Of a DNA stretch of 45,029 nucleotides, positions 26,720 to 35,200 are shown one piece after another. This stretch comes from Planctomycetota bacterium (GTDB lineage Bacteria; Planctomycetota; Phycisphaerae; Phycisphaerales; UBA1924): NCBI GenBank assembly GCA_020831805.1, contig JAFIFX010000020.1, forward strand, positions 1-45,029, written 5' to 3'. Under the pieces are notes generated by a model. That model was not told the origin of the DNA. It was given only the letters and a program-made list of their open reading frames with translations, and did not search any database. The position numbers and the translations under genes are program-made. Numbering within the stretch: position 1 is the stretch's first letter; every line of letters begins with the position of its first letter.

Positions 26720-27898
26720 TCAAAGAGCTGCGGTCTTCTTCGCCTCGGATGTCCCGGCCTCGGCGTGCGCGGCGTCGCCTCCGTCATGCCGGGGAATACG
26801 CACCGTGAAGACCGTTCCCGTTCCTTCTGACGAGCTGACACCGACCGTTCCGCCGTGCGCCATGGCGACCTCCTTGACGATGTAGAGGCCCAGGCCCAGG
26901 CTGCCCGAGACGCGCTGGTCCGACTGGTCGGACCGGAACAGCGGGTTGAAGATCATCGCCAACTGGTCCTGCGGGATGGTCTTCCCGCCGTTTCGGATGG
27001 TCAGCAGCACGCTCTCCCCTTCGGTTGCCGCGTGGATGTCGATCGTGCCGTCGCCGTGCTGGACGGCGTTGCCGATCAGGTTGGAGAGCATCTGGCGAAT
27101 GCGGACCGGGTCCCACTAGCCGCTCAGATCACCGGCAAGATCCCCGACCCGGATCGTGCACGACGAACAGTTCGTCTGCGCCTCCCGGACAACTTCGCGC
27201 ACCAGCACGCCCATGTCCGCGTCTCTCTTGGTGACGGGTATCGTTGCGCCCAGGCTCCCGCCGGCGTAGGTCAGCAGGTCCTGGATGATCCCTTGCATCG
27301 CCCGCACGCACGACGCGATGTCCTTGCCGATCTCGGCCAGGTCCGAGCGGCCCGGCTCGGTGAGCAGCGACGCGTTGATGCCGATCGCGCAGAGCGGGTT
27401 CCGCAGATCGTGGCCCAGCATGGCCAGGAAGATCTGTCGGGACCGATCCACGAGTTGGGCGTAGTGCCGGATCGCCATGTCCATCGACTGGTCGATCGCC
27501 TCGTGGAAGCGCCGGAGATCCTCGCGGGTCTCCGCGGTGTCCGCCGGGCCCCGCTCGTACCACCGGCGGGTCACGCTGGCCCGCAGGGCGCGGTACTCGG
27601 ACACCATCTCCACCAGGTCGAACCCGGAGTGCGCCCGCTCCCGGGCGTGGACTTTGGACTCGGTGTCGACCTCTTCGCATTCCCCGCTGGAGCATTCTTC
27701 GCCCTGCGACTTCTCATGGCGCTCCCGCTCGCTCTGTTCGGAATCCATGTCGTCCGCGATGGCTTCGAGCATGTTCTCCGCGTTGTCACGGAGCTGGGAC
27801 GCGGTCAGCCCGGGGTTGGGCGAGATGCTGCGCGCGAACTGCTCCCAATCCTCGAGGATCAGCTCGGTGTGCGTCCGTATGAACTCCGACAAGCGCAT
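26720..27898 (-). pseudogene. Cytoplasmic histidine kinase interrupted by one in-frame amber codon
   Basis: Read through, this is a 392-residue kinase: an RsbRD_N-like helical sensor (about 1-150; RLSEFIRTHTELILEDWEQFAR), HisKA with H-box FLAMLGHDLRNPL (His near 165), and HATPase_c with NLIGNAVQHG, IRNGGKTIP, GSLGLGLYIVKEV and an HGG turn. Codon 261 is TAG (27116-27118) in the context DLSG-stop-WDPVRIRQMLSNL. Kinases of this type carry Glu, Lys or similar in that position (GxWDxxRxxQ); a GAG-to-TAG change explains it. As sequenced, the product ends before the ATP-binding domain and should be inactive. The rest of the frame shows no decay, so the lesion is recent, an error, or read through. 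Confidence 0.8.
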
Positions 27899-27990
27899 GC
27901 ATTCACCCCTGTATTCACCATACTATGGGTGTTCTCCCGGTGATCCGCCCGCAAACCGGCCGCCCCAGTTCTCAAAATGGGAGCAAAACC

Positions 27991-29007
27991 TCACCGAACA
28001 CCTGAGCCCCGCAACTGCAGGTCCCCGAACAACCCCCGGCAGAACGCCAGATCCTCAGCAGTAAACGCCGGGTCGGCCGCCGCTCGGACATTGCACCGGG
28101 CCTGGCGCTCGTTGCGAAAACCGGGGATGGCGCAGGCCACCCGGTCGTGCCCGAGCACGAATCGCAGGGCGGCCGACGCCAGGGCTTCGGTCGAGTCGCC
28201 GAAGCGGGCCTTGAGGTCCCGGCACGCGGGCTTGATCCTGCGCAGGGTCTCGGGCTGAAAATCCTTGGACCCCGCCCGCACATCGCCCTCGCCCACCGGC
28301 AGCGGCTTCTCGGGGTCGAACTTGTCCAGCAGCAGCCCCTGCGCCAGCGGCGAGAAGGCCACGAACGAGATGCCGTGCTCGGCCATCAGCGCCTGGACCC
28401 TCGACCCGGGGCGGATGAAGTTGTCGAACAGCATGCTCGCCCAACTCTGGAACACCTGGGGTTTGAGCAACGCGACCGAGCGCTCGAAGCCCGCGTCAGA
28501 GTACGCGCTCTGCCCGATCACGCGGACCTTGCCCTCGGCCTGGAGGGCGTGCATCGTCTCGGCCGCGTCGGGCAGGTTGCCGGGCTGGCCGTCGGGGGCC
28601 CAAAGGTCGTTGTGCAGGTAGTACAGGTCGATGGCTTCCACGCCAAGGTTGCGGAGGGAGGTCTCGCACTGGTGGCGGATGTTGTGCGGCTCGTAGGCGT
28701 GCTCGCCCGTGCCGCGGTGCCAGCCGACCTTGGTGGCGATGGTCAGAGCGGAAGGCTTGACGCCGAGCCTCTTCAGGCAATCCCGCAGCATCCGCTCGGC
28801 CCGCCCGTTGCCGTAGACATCGGCGTTGTCGAAATGCGTCACCCCCGCGTCGAGCCCGGCCCGGACGCCGGCGAGAATCTCGTCTTCATCGACCTCGGTC
28901 CAACCGACCGGCCGACCCTCGGACCAGTTCGGCCCGCCCATGGTCCAGCAACCGAAACCGATCTCGGACACGGTCAGGCCGGAGCGGCCGAGGGGGCGTT
29001 GACGCAT
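27991..29007 (-). CDS. Aldo/keto reductase
   Basis: 338 residues, AAAGGA ahead of ATG 29007. NADPH-dependent reductase of the AKR superfamily (TIM barrel). Catalytic tetrad: Asp and Tyr in HFDNADVYGNG, Lys in TIATKVGW, His in YYLHND. The cofactor end contains AIPGFRNERQARCNV, the usual pyridine nucleotide-binding segment with 'IPG' and Arg. Substrate is not predictable. Alone between non-coding gaps; the 92-base gap to the kinase start at 27898 is unremarkable. Confidence 0.95.
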   Translation of the reverse strand: MRQRPLGRSGLTVSEIGFGCWTMGGPNWSEGRPVGWTEVDEDEILAGVRAGLDAGVTHFDNADVYGNGRAERMLRDCLKRLGVKPSALTIATKVGWHRGTGEHAYEPHNIRHQCETSLRNLGVEAIDLYYLHNDLWAPDGQPGNLPDAAETMHALQAEGKVRVIGQSAYSDAGFERSVALLKPQVFQSWASMLFDNFIRPGSRVQALMAEHGISFVAFSPLAQGLLLDKFDPEKPLPVGEGDVRAGSKDFQPETLRRIKPACRDLKARFGDSTEALASAALRFVLGHDRVACAIPGFRNERQARCNVRAAADPAFTAEDLAFCRGLFGDLQLRGSGVR

Positions 29008-29040
29008 GATTCCATCCTTTCGAGCGCGAGGGAAAGGCGA

Positions 29041-29105
29041 ACCGTAGCCCTCACCCCCCGGGGAACATCGACTTCATCCCCGACAGCGGGGCCGTCGCCC
29101 TGATC
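29041..29105 (-). repeat. Short duplicated copy of the FHA-kinase gene 3' end
   Basis: GTAGCCCTCACCCCCC through ACATCGACTTCAT at 29044-29077 matches 31043-31076 with one mismatch, with weaker similarity for 25 more bases (both contain GGCCGTCGCC). At 31052 the sequence encodes the end of the FHA kinase (MKSMFPGG-stop on the minus strand); here the same codons ATG AAG TCG ATG TTC CCC GGG GGG TGA occur without a gene in front. It appears to be a stray copy of that gene end. Confidence 0.7.
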
Positions 29106-29171
29106 CTCTTCGGCGCGATCGGCTGGGCGCTGCTCCGCAAGAGCTGAGATTGTCATCACCGCAAAGCACAA
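29106..29171. other. Non-coding gap with a short hydrophobic open stretch
   Basis: On the plus strand 29064-29147 reads NIDFIPDSGAVALILFGAIG and ends LLRKS-stop, resembling the membrane tail of a C-terminally sorted protein. No start codon or signal precedes it (an in-frame stop is at 29007-29009), so it is at most a fragment. Confidence 0.35.
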
Positions 29172-29197
29172 CGGGCCGCGTCCTCGGACGCGGCCCG
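29172..29197 (-). terminator. Hairpin terminator of the glycine-rich dockerin gene
   Basis: CGGGCCGCGTCC (29172-29183) and GGACGCGGCCCG (29186-29197) form a perfect 12-bp stem with a two-base loop, 28 bases past the stop of the glycine-rich gene. Minus-strand sequence after the stem is TTGTGCTTTG, moderately T-rich. Confidence 0.75.
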
Positions 29198-29225
29198 CTT
29201 GCGTTGGTGGATAGTTCCCGTGATC

Positions 29226-30572
29226 TCAGTCGGACAGGCCTTCGAGGACGGTCAGCAGATCCTGCATGTCCACGACACCGTCGAGGTTCGTGTCCCCATC
29301 CTCGATCGCCAAGTCCCCGGCCGCGAACATATTGGCCAGAACGATCTGGAGATCGAGCACATCGACCACGCCGTCCATATTCACATCGGCCTTCGGGCCG
29401 ATGTCGTGGGCTTCGAAGAACCTCACCTCAATGTCCTTCGTCTCGTACACGAACATGTCGAGGTGGTTGCCCATCGGCACGCCCGGCTCGGGGCGGATGG
29501 CCGTGAACGCCGTGCGGAACCAGCCATCGCCCAGCGGCACGGGCACGGACGGGTGGGGGTGCATCACATCGTCGATCCCGAAGACGATCGAGAGGAGCGG
29601 ATTCGCACCCGTCACCCGGAACTCGATGCCGATCTGAACCCGCTCGGCGTCCAGCGACTCGGGGTGGAGCAGCAGCTTGTGCCGGATGAGCCCGTTGGGG
29701 AGGAAGGGGCTTCCGATGTGCCAGGTCGCGGTGTCGAGTTGGGAGCCCGGAATGGCGTGCCAGAAAATGTTGATGAACGGCACAATCTCTTCGAGCGGAT
29801 CATCGCCGCGGAACGCGAGTTGTTCCAAGCCCGCGATGTATTTGATGGAAACCGGGCCATTGTGGGCTTGAAGCAAAGGCTTTCCAACCTCGCCCATCCC
29901 TTTCGTACAGGGGTTGCCATTGGCGTCAGTCCCATAGCCTGGAGCACTGGGCAAGCCCGGGCTGGAGCCGGGTGCATAGTTCCCGCCGTTGCCGCTCTTA
30001 CCCCCGCAACCGCCCGTGCCAAGACTGTTACCGCCGCAACCACCAGTTCCCCCAAATCCTCCGGGGCCGGTGACCGAGCCTCCGTTGCCGCCTTGGCCGC
30101 CCTGACCACCCCCGGTCGAGATACCGCCGCAGCCCCCGTTGCCACCGGAGGTGGATCCGTCACCACCCCGGCCGCCCGCACCGCCGCAATCGACACCATC
30201 CCCCCCCTTCCCTCCAGCGCCCCCGGGGCCGTTCGGGTTGTCGCCGCCTCGGCCGCCCGCACCGCCGCAGCCGCCAGCGGGCCCGCTCTTGCCGCCCTCT
30301 CCGCCCGAGCTACCGTTATGGCCATTGCCGCCCTTGCCTCCATTGCCGGCTCCGATGCCGTTGCCGCCTTTGCCGGCCTGACCCGGAGTGGGGTTGTTTG
30401 GATGGTCGGCTGGCCAACCGTCTTTCCCGTTCGGGTCGTCGGCCGTGCCATCGGCACCGAACTGGTAGTCGTTCGAGTACGGCGGATAGATCAGATCATC
30501 CAGCTCAGTGGTCATTGAACCGATGCTGAGGCTGGTCATGAACAGCATCAGACAGAGTGCGTGTTTCAGCAT
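29226..30572 (-). CDS. Secreted glycine-rich (PGRS-like) protein with C-terminal dockerin-like repeats
   Basis: 448 residues from ATG 30572 behind AAAGGA. Signal peptide (MLKHALCLMLFMTSLSIGS), short acidic segment, then about 63-215 of GG-rich repeats of the form GGxGG, GGAGGRGGDG, GGCGG with regularly placed Cys and Asn. It is followed by a beta-rich domain (about 230-380; IKYIAGLEQLAFRGDDPLEE, WHAIPGSQLDT, FFEAHDIGP) and a tail of two calcium-loop motifs DVNMDGVVDVLDL and DTNLDGVVDMQDLL, as in dockerin type I. Planctomycetes use such repeats on many secreted proteins. The Gly region looks like mycobacterial PGRS or structural collagen-like glycine repeats; similarity is compositional only. 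Upstream A/T-rich stretch 30573-30733 presumably carries the promoter. Confidence 0.82.
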   Translation of the reverse strand: MLKHALCLMLFMTSLSIGSMTTELDDLIYPPYSNDYQFGADGTADDPNGKDGWPADHPNNPTPGQAGKGGNGIGAGNGGKGGNGHNGSSGGEGGKSGPAGGCGGAGGRGGDNPNGPGGAGGKGGDGVDCGGAGGRGGDGSTSGGNGGCGGISTGGGQGGQGGNGGSVTGPGGFGGTGGCGGNSLGTGGCGGKSGNGGNYAPGSSPGLPSAPGYGTDANGNPCTKGMGEVGKPLLQAHNGPVSIKYIAGLEQLAFRGDDPLEEIVPFINIFWHAIPGSQLDTATWHIGSPFLPNGLIRHKLLLHPESLDAERVQIGIEFRVTGANPLLSIVFGIDDVMHPHPSVPVPLGDGWFRTAFTAIRPEPGVPMGNHLDMFVYETKDIEVRFFEAHDIGPKADVNMDGVVDVLDLQIVLANMFAAGDLAIEDGDTNLDGVVDMQDLLTVLEGLSD

Positions 30573-30733
30573 GGGTGATTTCCTTTGGGAAGATCCAAGT
30601 GCGCGAAAATGGTCTTGAACATAGTACGGTAAAACTCTGAAAAGGGTTGTATCCATTAAGGCAAATCAGCCATTTCTCTTGCACAATTTATGTGTAACTC
30701 CCCCTATTTTGGTGGTTTTACATCCGAAGGGTC
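30573..30733. promoter_or_regulatory. A/T-rich promoter region of the glycine-rich gene
   Basis: The stretch 30600-30720 is the most A/T-rich of the window (for example CAATTTATGTG, TTTTGGTGGTTTTA). It lies immediately upstream of the secreted glycine-rich gene and holds no open frame. It fits a promoter region; no exact -35/-10 pair is assigned. Confidence 0.4.
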
Positions 30734-30883
30734 TCACACACGCTCACTGAACCCGAACACCGACTCGATCGGCTCCCCGAACGCCCGGGCGATGCGGAAG
30801 GCCAGCTCCAGCGACGGCGCGTGACGGCCCTGTCGATGGCCGTGGGGGTCTCGCGGGCCAAGGCCGGCAGGGCGATTTCTTCG
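30734..30883 (-). pseudogene. C-terminal remnant of an XRE-type helix-turn-helix regulator
   Basis: Minus-strand frame reads RGRHAPSLELAFRIARAFGEPIESVFGFSERV-stop, the hallmark end of small XRE regulators of the YgzD type (IERGRxxPSLELAFRIARxFGxxIExxFxF). Upstream, PEEIALPALARETPTAID continues in another frame, with the shift near 30830. There is no start and no first helix. Likely a decayed regulator gene; a second fragment ends three bases further upstream. Confidence 0.7.
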
Positions 30884-30886
30884 GGC

Positions 30887-31048
30887 TTACCCCGCGGCGA
30901 TCTCGGCCCGGAGCGTGCCGTAGCTGAGGTCCAGTTGGGATCGGACCAGCAGGCCCTCGGGGTCGAACCAGGCGCGGCCGACGGTCTCGCTGGCGGGGCT
31001 GCAGAGCGGGGGGTGTAGAGGGTCGCCTCGACCGTGCGGGCCCGGTAG
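30887..31048 (-). pseudogene. C-terminal fragment of an unidentified protein
   Basis: Minus strand reads LCSPASETVGRAWFDPEG then LLVRSQLDLSYGTLRAEIAAG-stop (stop at 30887-30889). The codons before it give YRARTVEATLYTP in another frame, so a frameshift near 31005 splits the fragment. Family unknown; the motif AWFDPEGLLVRSQLDL looks like a beta-sheet end domain. Its stop lies only 50 bases or so downstream of the FHA kinase stop at 31052; it shares the same strand. Confidence 0.5.
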
Positions 31049-31051
31049 CCC

Positions 31052-32743
31052 TCACCCCCCTGGGAACATCGACTTCATCGCCGGCTTGTCGTTGGCCGTC
31101 GCCGACGGGTCGATCTGGGCGTCCAGATCCGCCGGCAGGAGCACGCGGAAGACCGAGCCCTGGTTGGGCTTGGATTCGACGCGGATGCGCCCGCGGTGCT
31201 CGTAGATGATCCGCTTGGTCACGGCCAGGCCCAGGCCCGTGCCGCGAATGCCCTTGGTGGTGTTGAACGGCTCGAAGATCCACGCGAGCTTGTCCTGCGG
31301 GATGCCCGGGCCGTTGTCGATCACGCGGATCTCCACATGGGGCGGGGTGGTGGCGCTGGGGCGCTTGGGGTCCATCAACGGCCTGGCCTCGTGGAAGGCC
31401 ACGCGGATGGTGACCGCGCCGGTGTCCTTCTCCACAGCCTCGACCGCGTTCATCAGCAGGTTCATCAGCGCCTGGTGGATCAGGCCGGGGTCCACCGCGA
31501 TGGGGGGCATCTCCGGGTCGGCGTCGATGATCAGGGCGATGTTCTTTTCCTGGCAGGTCGGCTCGGCGAGCTGGGCGCACTCCTCGGCGATGGTGTTGAT
31601 GCGGGTCAGCTCAAGATTCAACTGCAGCTTGCGCCCGAAGGCGAGCATGTTCATGGTCAGCCCGACGATGCGGTCGAGGTTGCGCCGCAGGATGCCCCAG
31701 CCGTTGCGGGCGATGGCCAGGTCGCCCTTGTCCAGGCCGATCTCGACCACATCGGCCCCGCCGCGCAGGCCCTGGAGGATGTTCTTGATCGAGTGCGACA
31801 GGCTGGCGACCGTCTCGCCGATGGCGGCCAGGCGCTCGTTGTTCATCCGCATCAGGTGCTCGTCGGCGTTGGCCAGCGCCAGGCCGGTGTGCTGGCCGAC
31901 GGCGTTGAGCAGGGCGAGCTGCTCCTCCGTGAAGGCGTGGTTGACCGACGAAGAGTCGATGTAGATCGCCCCGAACCGCTGCTCGCCGAAGGTGATCGGC
32001 GAGCAGATCGCGCTGCGGATCTGGTAGCGCTGGACCGAGTCGCCCATGGCGAAGCGCGGGTCAGTCATGGCGTTGGAGGACAGCACCCCCTCGCCGTTCA
32101 TCGCCACGCCCAGGATGGTCCGCGAGACATGGATGCGGGCGTCGTCCTCGGTCTTGGGCGGGTCGCGGTACTTGATCACGCCGGGGACCATGTCCGCGTC
32201 GGGCGTCTCGCCCGGGATCATGATCACGCCGCGCTCGGGCTTGAACTCCTTGAACACCAGCTCCATCACCGCCTCGAGCAGCTCGCGCTTGTTGGCCAGG
32301 CGCGCGGTCAGCGCCGTGAGCTGGTAGATCACGCGCAGGTGCTCGGCGGCGGCCTCGGCGCTGTACCCCGTGTCACCCGAGTGCATCCGCGCCTCGACCT
32401 CGGTCTGCTGCTCCCCGTCCTCGGTGATGGTCACCGCCGGGCCGTTGCCCACCGCGTCGGGCCCGAACAGCAGCACCGTCGCCCCCACGCGGATCTGGTC
32501 CCCTGGCTCGAGCCGGATCCGCTCGCGGATCTGCACGCCGTTGATCCAGGTGCCGTTCTGGCTCTTCAGGTCGCGGATGAACCAGGTGTCCCCGTCCGGC
32601 GTCAGCTCGGCGTGCCGGCGCGAGACCGTGGTGTCGGTCATGGGCAGCGCCTCGGACGAGCGACCCAGCAACTGGGGCACATCCTTGGGCAGGGCGAACC
32701 GCTTGCCCGCGTCGGGGCCTTGGATGACCAGCAGCGACAGCAT
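31052..32743 (-). CDS. Histidine kinase with FHA and GAF input domains
   Basis: 563 residues. FHA domain (about 5-95) with LGRSSEALPMTDTTVSRRHAEL, SQNGTWING, which binds phosphothreonine peptides; GAF domain (about 150-300; YIDSSSVNHAFTEEQLALL); then HisKA with H-box SLSHSIKNILQGL (His near 316) and HATPase_c with NLLMNAVEAV, DNGPGIP, and GTGLGLAVTKRI. This FHA-GAF-kinase layout is seen in planctomycetes and deltaproteobacteria and suggests cross-talk with Ser/Thr kinases. No response regulator is adjacent. On the minus strand the sequence before ATG 32743 is CCTCC, so the ribosome-binding site is unclear. Divergent from holA, 54 bases apart. Confidence 0.93.
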   Translation of the reverse strand: MLSLLVIQGPDAGKRFALPKDVPQLLGRSSEALPMTDTTVSRRHAELTPDGDTWFIRDLKSQNGTWINGVQIRERIRLEPGDQIRVGATVLLFGPDAVGNGPAVTITEDGEQQTEVEARMHSGDTGYSAEAAAEHLRVIYQLTALTARLANKRELLEAVMELVFKEFKPERGVIMIPGETPDADMVPGVIKYRDPPKTEDDARIHVSRTILGVAMNGEGVLSSNAMTDPRFAMGDSVQRYQIRSAICSPITFGEQRFGAIYIDSSSVNHAFTEEQLALLNAVGQHTGLALANADEHLMRMNNERLAAIGETVASLSHSIKNILQGLRGGADVVEIGLDKGDLAIARNGWGILRRNLDRIVGLTMNMLAFGRKLQLNLELTRINTIAEECAQLAEPTCQEKNIALIIDADPEMPPIAVDPGLIHQALMNLLMNAVEAVEKDTGAVTIRVAFHEARPLMDPKRPSATTPPHVEIRVIDNGPGIPQDKLAWIFEPFNTTKGIRGTGLGLAVTKRIIYEHRGRIRVESKPNQGSVFRVLLPADLDAQIDPSATANDKPAMKSMFPGG

Positions 32744-32797
32744 CCCGGAGGATACGACGCCAACGGGCCGCCCGGATCCGCGCGTACGATCCCGCCG

Positions 32798-33793
32798 ATG
32801 GCCAAAAAGCCCCCCGCAGCCCGCATGCCCGCCCCCGAGGACCGGGTCGTGATCCTCCACGGCAAGGAGCTGTTCCTGCGGACCGAATACACCGACCACC
32901 TCCGCAAGCTGCTCCGCCAGGCCCACGGCGAGTGCGAGTTCGTCAAGTTCGACGGCGCGAGCGCCCAGCCGGCCGAGATCCTCGACGAGTGCCGCTCGTT
33001 CGGCCTGATGGCCACCCACAAGCTCGTCGTGGTCGACGACGCGGACCAACTGCTGACCCAGGACACCCGCCCGATGTTCGAGCGGTACTGCGAGGCCCCC
33101 GCGGACCAGGCCACGCTGGTGCTGCGCGCCCCGACCTGGCGCGCCGGCAACCTCGACAAGGCCGCGGCGAAGGTCGGCGTGGTGATCAAGTGCGACGAGG
33201 TCCCCCCGGCCCAGGCCGCCAGGTGGGCCGTGCGCCGGGCCGAGCGGACCCACGGCGTCAGGCTCGCCCCGGACGCCGCCGCCATGCTCATCGACCGCAC
33301 CGGCAGCGACCTGGGCCGCCTCGACGGCGAGCTGGCCAAGCTGGCCTCGGCCGCGGGCGAGGGCGCGGCCATCACCACCGCCCTGATCGCCGAGCTGGTC
33401 GGCCTGACCCGTGAAGAGGAAGCCTGGGCCATCCAGGCCCTGCTGCTCTCGGGCGACCCGGAGCGGGCGCTCCGCGAGCTGCGGGTGATCATGGGCAACG
33501 GCGCCAAGGACGCCGGCGTGCCGGTCAGCTACGCGTGCTGCGACCTGGCGCGCAAGCTGGTGGGCGCCGCCGAGGGCATGGCCGCGGGCACGCCGCCGGG
33601 CAAGCTCCGCTCGGCGCTCAAGCTCTGGGGCGACTCCGAGCGCCTGGTCTTCGACAACGCCCGCCGGCTCGGCCCCGCCCGGGCCCGGGCGCTCTTCGAC
33701 GCGGCGATCGGCGTCGACGCCGGGATCAAGTCCGGCATGGATCCGGAGATCGCTCTGGAAACGCTGGCGCTGCGGTTCGTGGCCCGCCCATGA
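32798..33793 (+). CDS. holA: DNA polymerase III delta subunit
   Basis: 331 residues. Clamp-loader subunit that opens the beta clamp. Pattern: VVILHGKELFLRTEYTDHLRKLL, EILDECRSFGLMATHKLVVVDDADQL, LRAPTWRAGNLDKAAAKVGVVIKCDEV, DRTGSDLGRLDGELAKLA, then a third helical domain with EEEAWAIQALLLSGDPERALRELRVIM. The typical delta start (ILxGxExxL) is present; sequence is diverged from E. coli holA. Start ATG 32798 was chosen because it begins the conserved part; the upstream open frame overlaps the divergent kinase. Gap to the following lipoprotein is 117 bases. Confidence 0.88.
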   Translation: MAKKPPAARMPAPEDRVVILHGKELFLRTEYTDHLRKLLRQAHGECEFVKFDGASAQPAEILDECRSFGLMATHKLVVVDDADQLLTQDTRPMFERYCEAPADQATLVLRAPTWRAGNLDKAAAKVGVVIKCDEVPPAQAARWAVRRAERTHGVRLAPDAAAMLIDRTGSDLGRLDGELAKLASAAGEGAAITTALIAELVGLTREEEAWAIQALLLSGDPERALRELRVIMGNGAKDAGVPVSYACCDLARKLVGAAEGMAAGTPPGKLRSALKLWGDSERLVFDNARRLGPARARALFDAAIGVDAGIKSGMDPEIALETLALRFVARP

Positions 33794-33910
33794 TGGGCTC
33801 GGCGGGCCGCCCAACCCCGATTCGAGCCGGAACACGCCTCGGGACGATGAAACAGGAAGCGCGGGGACCGCGTTCGTATCCTTGGACCGGGAGCAGGAGG
33901 CTCTGACCGG

Positions 33911-35200
33911 ATGGATCGAGGACCGAACAGACCGGCACGACACGCCATGGCACGGCCCGCTCCGGCTTTGGTGCCGGCCGTGCTGATGGGCGCGGCCGTG
34001 CTCCTCGCCCCCGGCTGCGGCGAGCGCCGGGAGCAGCCCGGCGAAGCCCGCCCCACCAGCGCCGGCCTGGCCACCCTCAGCCGCAACGACCCCGGCCTGA
34101 CCATCCAGCCGCCCCCGGCGGACGATTTCGAGGCCACCCGGCGCCGGGTGCTCGAGTCCGCGGCCATGCTCGAGGAGATCATGGCCCGAACCGACAGCCA
34201 GCCCCCGCCCGCAGCCCCGGCCGAGGCCTGGGAACCCGCCGGCCGCAGCGGCACCGGCGGACGCAACGGCTCCGACCCGATCACCCGCATCGACCCGCCC
34301 GAGGCCGACGAGCCCGAACCCGAGCGGGAGTCGACCCGGTTCTCCCTGGCCGCCTTCGCCGACAGCGAGGAAGCCAACACCGAGATCACCGACGACGCGG
34401 AAACGCCGGAGTTCGACCCCGGCCCGGCGGCCCCCGAGCCGGCTCCCCCACCACGCCCGCAGGACCCCGAGCAGCGCAAACGCCAACTCGTCGAGGAACT
34501 CGTCGGCGTGCTCGGCGAGCTGGCCCACTCCGGCGAAGGCCCCGGCGCCTCGGCCCTGGCCTTGGCCGGGCTGGAGACCCTGAGCCCCGCGGCCATGGAC
34601 CCGCTCAAGAGCCAGGGCGTCCTATCCGAGGCCGAGATCGCCTCGCTCGACGCGGCCCGCGAACTGTTCCGCTCCCTCTCCTCCCAGGGCGGCATCAGCG
34701 ACCCCGGCGATGTGTCCGCGGTGCTCGACCGGATCCGACGGGACCTCGACGCCCGCGCCGGGCTGCGCATCACCCGGGCCGAGCTGTGCACCCGCGTGAC
34801 CGGCTTCGGGCGGTACGAAACCTTCCCCGAGAACCGCTTCATCGCCGGGCGGCCCCAGGCGGTCATCGTCTATACCGAGGTCGACCGCTTCGGGCACCGG
34901 GAAAGCACCGGGCCGGACGGCGCGCCCCGTTTCGAGATCGAACTGTCCCAGCGCCTCGAGTTGTACCATGTCGCCGACGACCTGAACACCTGGAACCGGG
35001 CCGCGGAAGTCGACAAGACAACCTCCCGTAATCGCGTGCGGGACTATTACCTGATCAACCAGGTGACCCTGCCCTCGAACCTGAGCATCGGCAAGTACCA
35101 CCTCAAGGTGGTCATGCGGGATCTGGTCACCGGGAACATGGCCGAGACGATCATCCCGATCGAAATTGTCGCGGGCGGGTCCGCCGGCGGGCGCCGATAG
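33911..35200 (+). CDS. Lipoprotein of unknown function
   Basis: 429 residues. Signal with lipobox ending LLAPGC (Cys about 36), a long disordered Pro/Glu-rich region (to about 185), an alpha-helical zone (KRQLVEELVGVLGELAHSG; SQGGISDPGDVSAVLDRIRRDLDAR) and a C-terminal beta domain (about 290-420: ELCTRVTGFGRYETF, QAVIVYTEVDRFGH, FEIELSQRLELYHV, RDYYLINQVTLPSNLSIGKYHLKVVMRD). The beta end looks like an immunoglobulin-type or carbohydrate-type fold seen in planctomycete lipoproteins. No named family. Confidence 0.72.
   Translation: MDRGPNRPARHAMARPAPALVPAVLMGAAVLLAPGCGERREQPGEARPTSAGLATLSRNDPGLTIQPPPADDFEATRRRVLESAAMLEEIMARTDSQPPPAAPAEAWEPAGRSGTGGRNGSDPITRIDPPEADEPEPERESTRFSLAAFADSEEANTEITDDAETPEFDPGPAAPEPAPPPRPQDPEQRKRQLVEELVGVLGELAHSGEGPGASALALAGLETLSPAAMDPLKSQGVLSEAEIASLDAARELFRSLSSQGGISDPGDVSAVLDRIRRDLDARAGLRITRAELCTRVTGFGRYETFPENRFIAGRPQAVIVYTEVDRFGHRESTGPDGAPRFEIELSQRLELYHVADDLNTWNRAAEVDKTTSRNRVRDYYLINQVTLPSNLSIGKYHLKVVMRDLVTGNMAETIIPIEIVAGGSAGGRR

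Noticed and set aside
29010..29147. Plus-strand frame ending in a hydrophobic tail and LLRKS
   Set aside because: No start codon after the in-frame stop at 29007; kept only as a possible fragment.
31052..34528. Very long minus-strand frame covering holA and the lipoprotein
   Set aside because: Only 31052-32743 has domain content; the rest is the shadow of plus-strand genes in GC-rich sequence.
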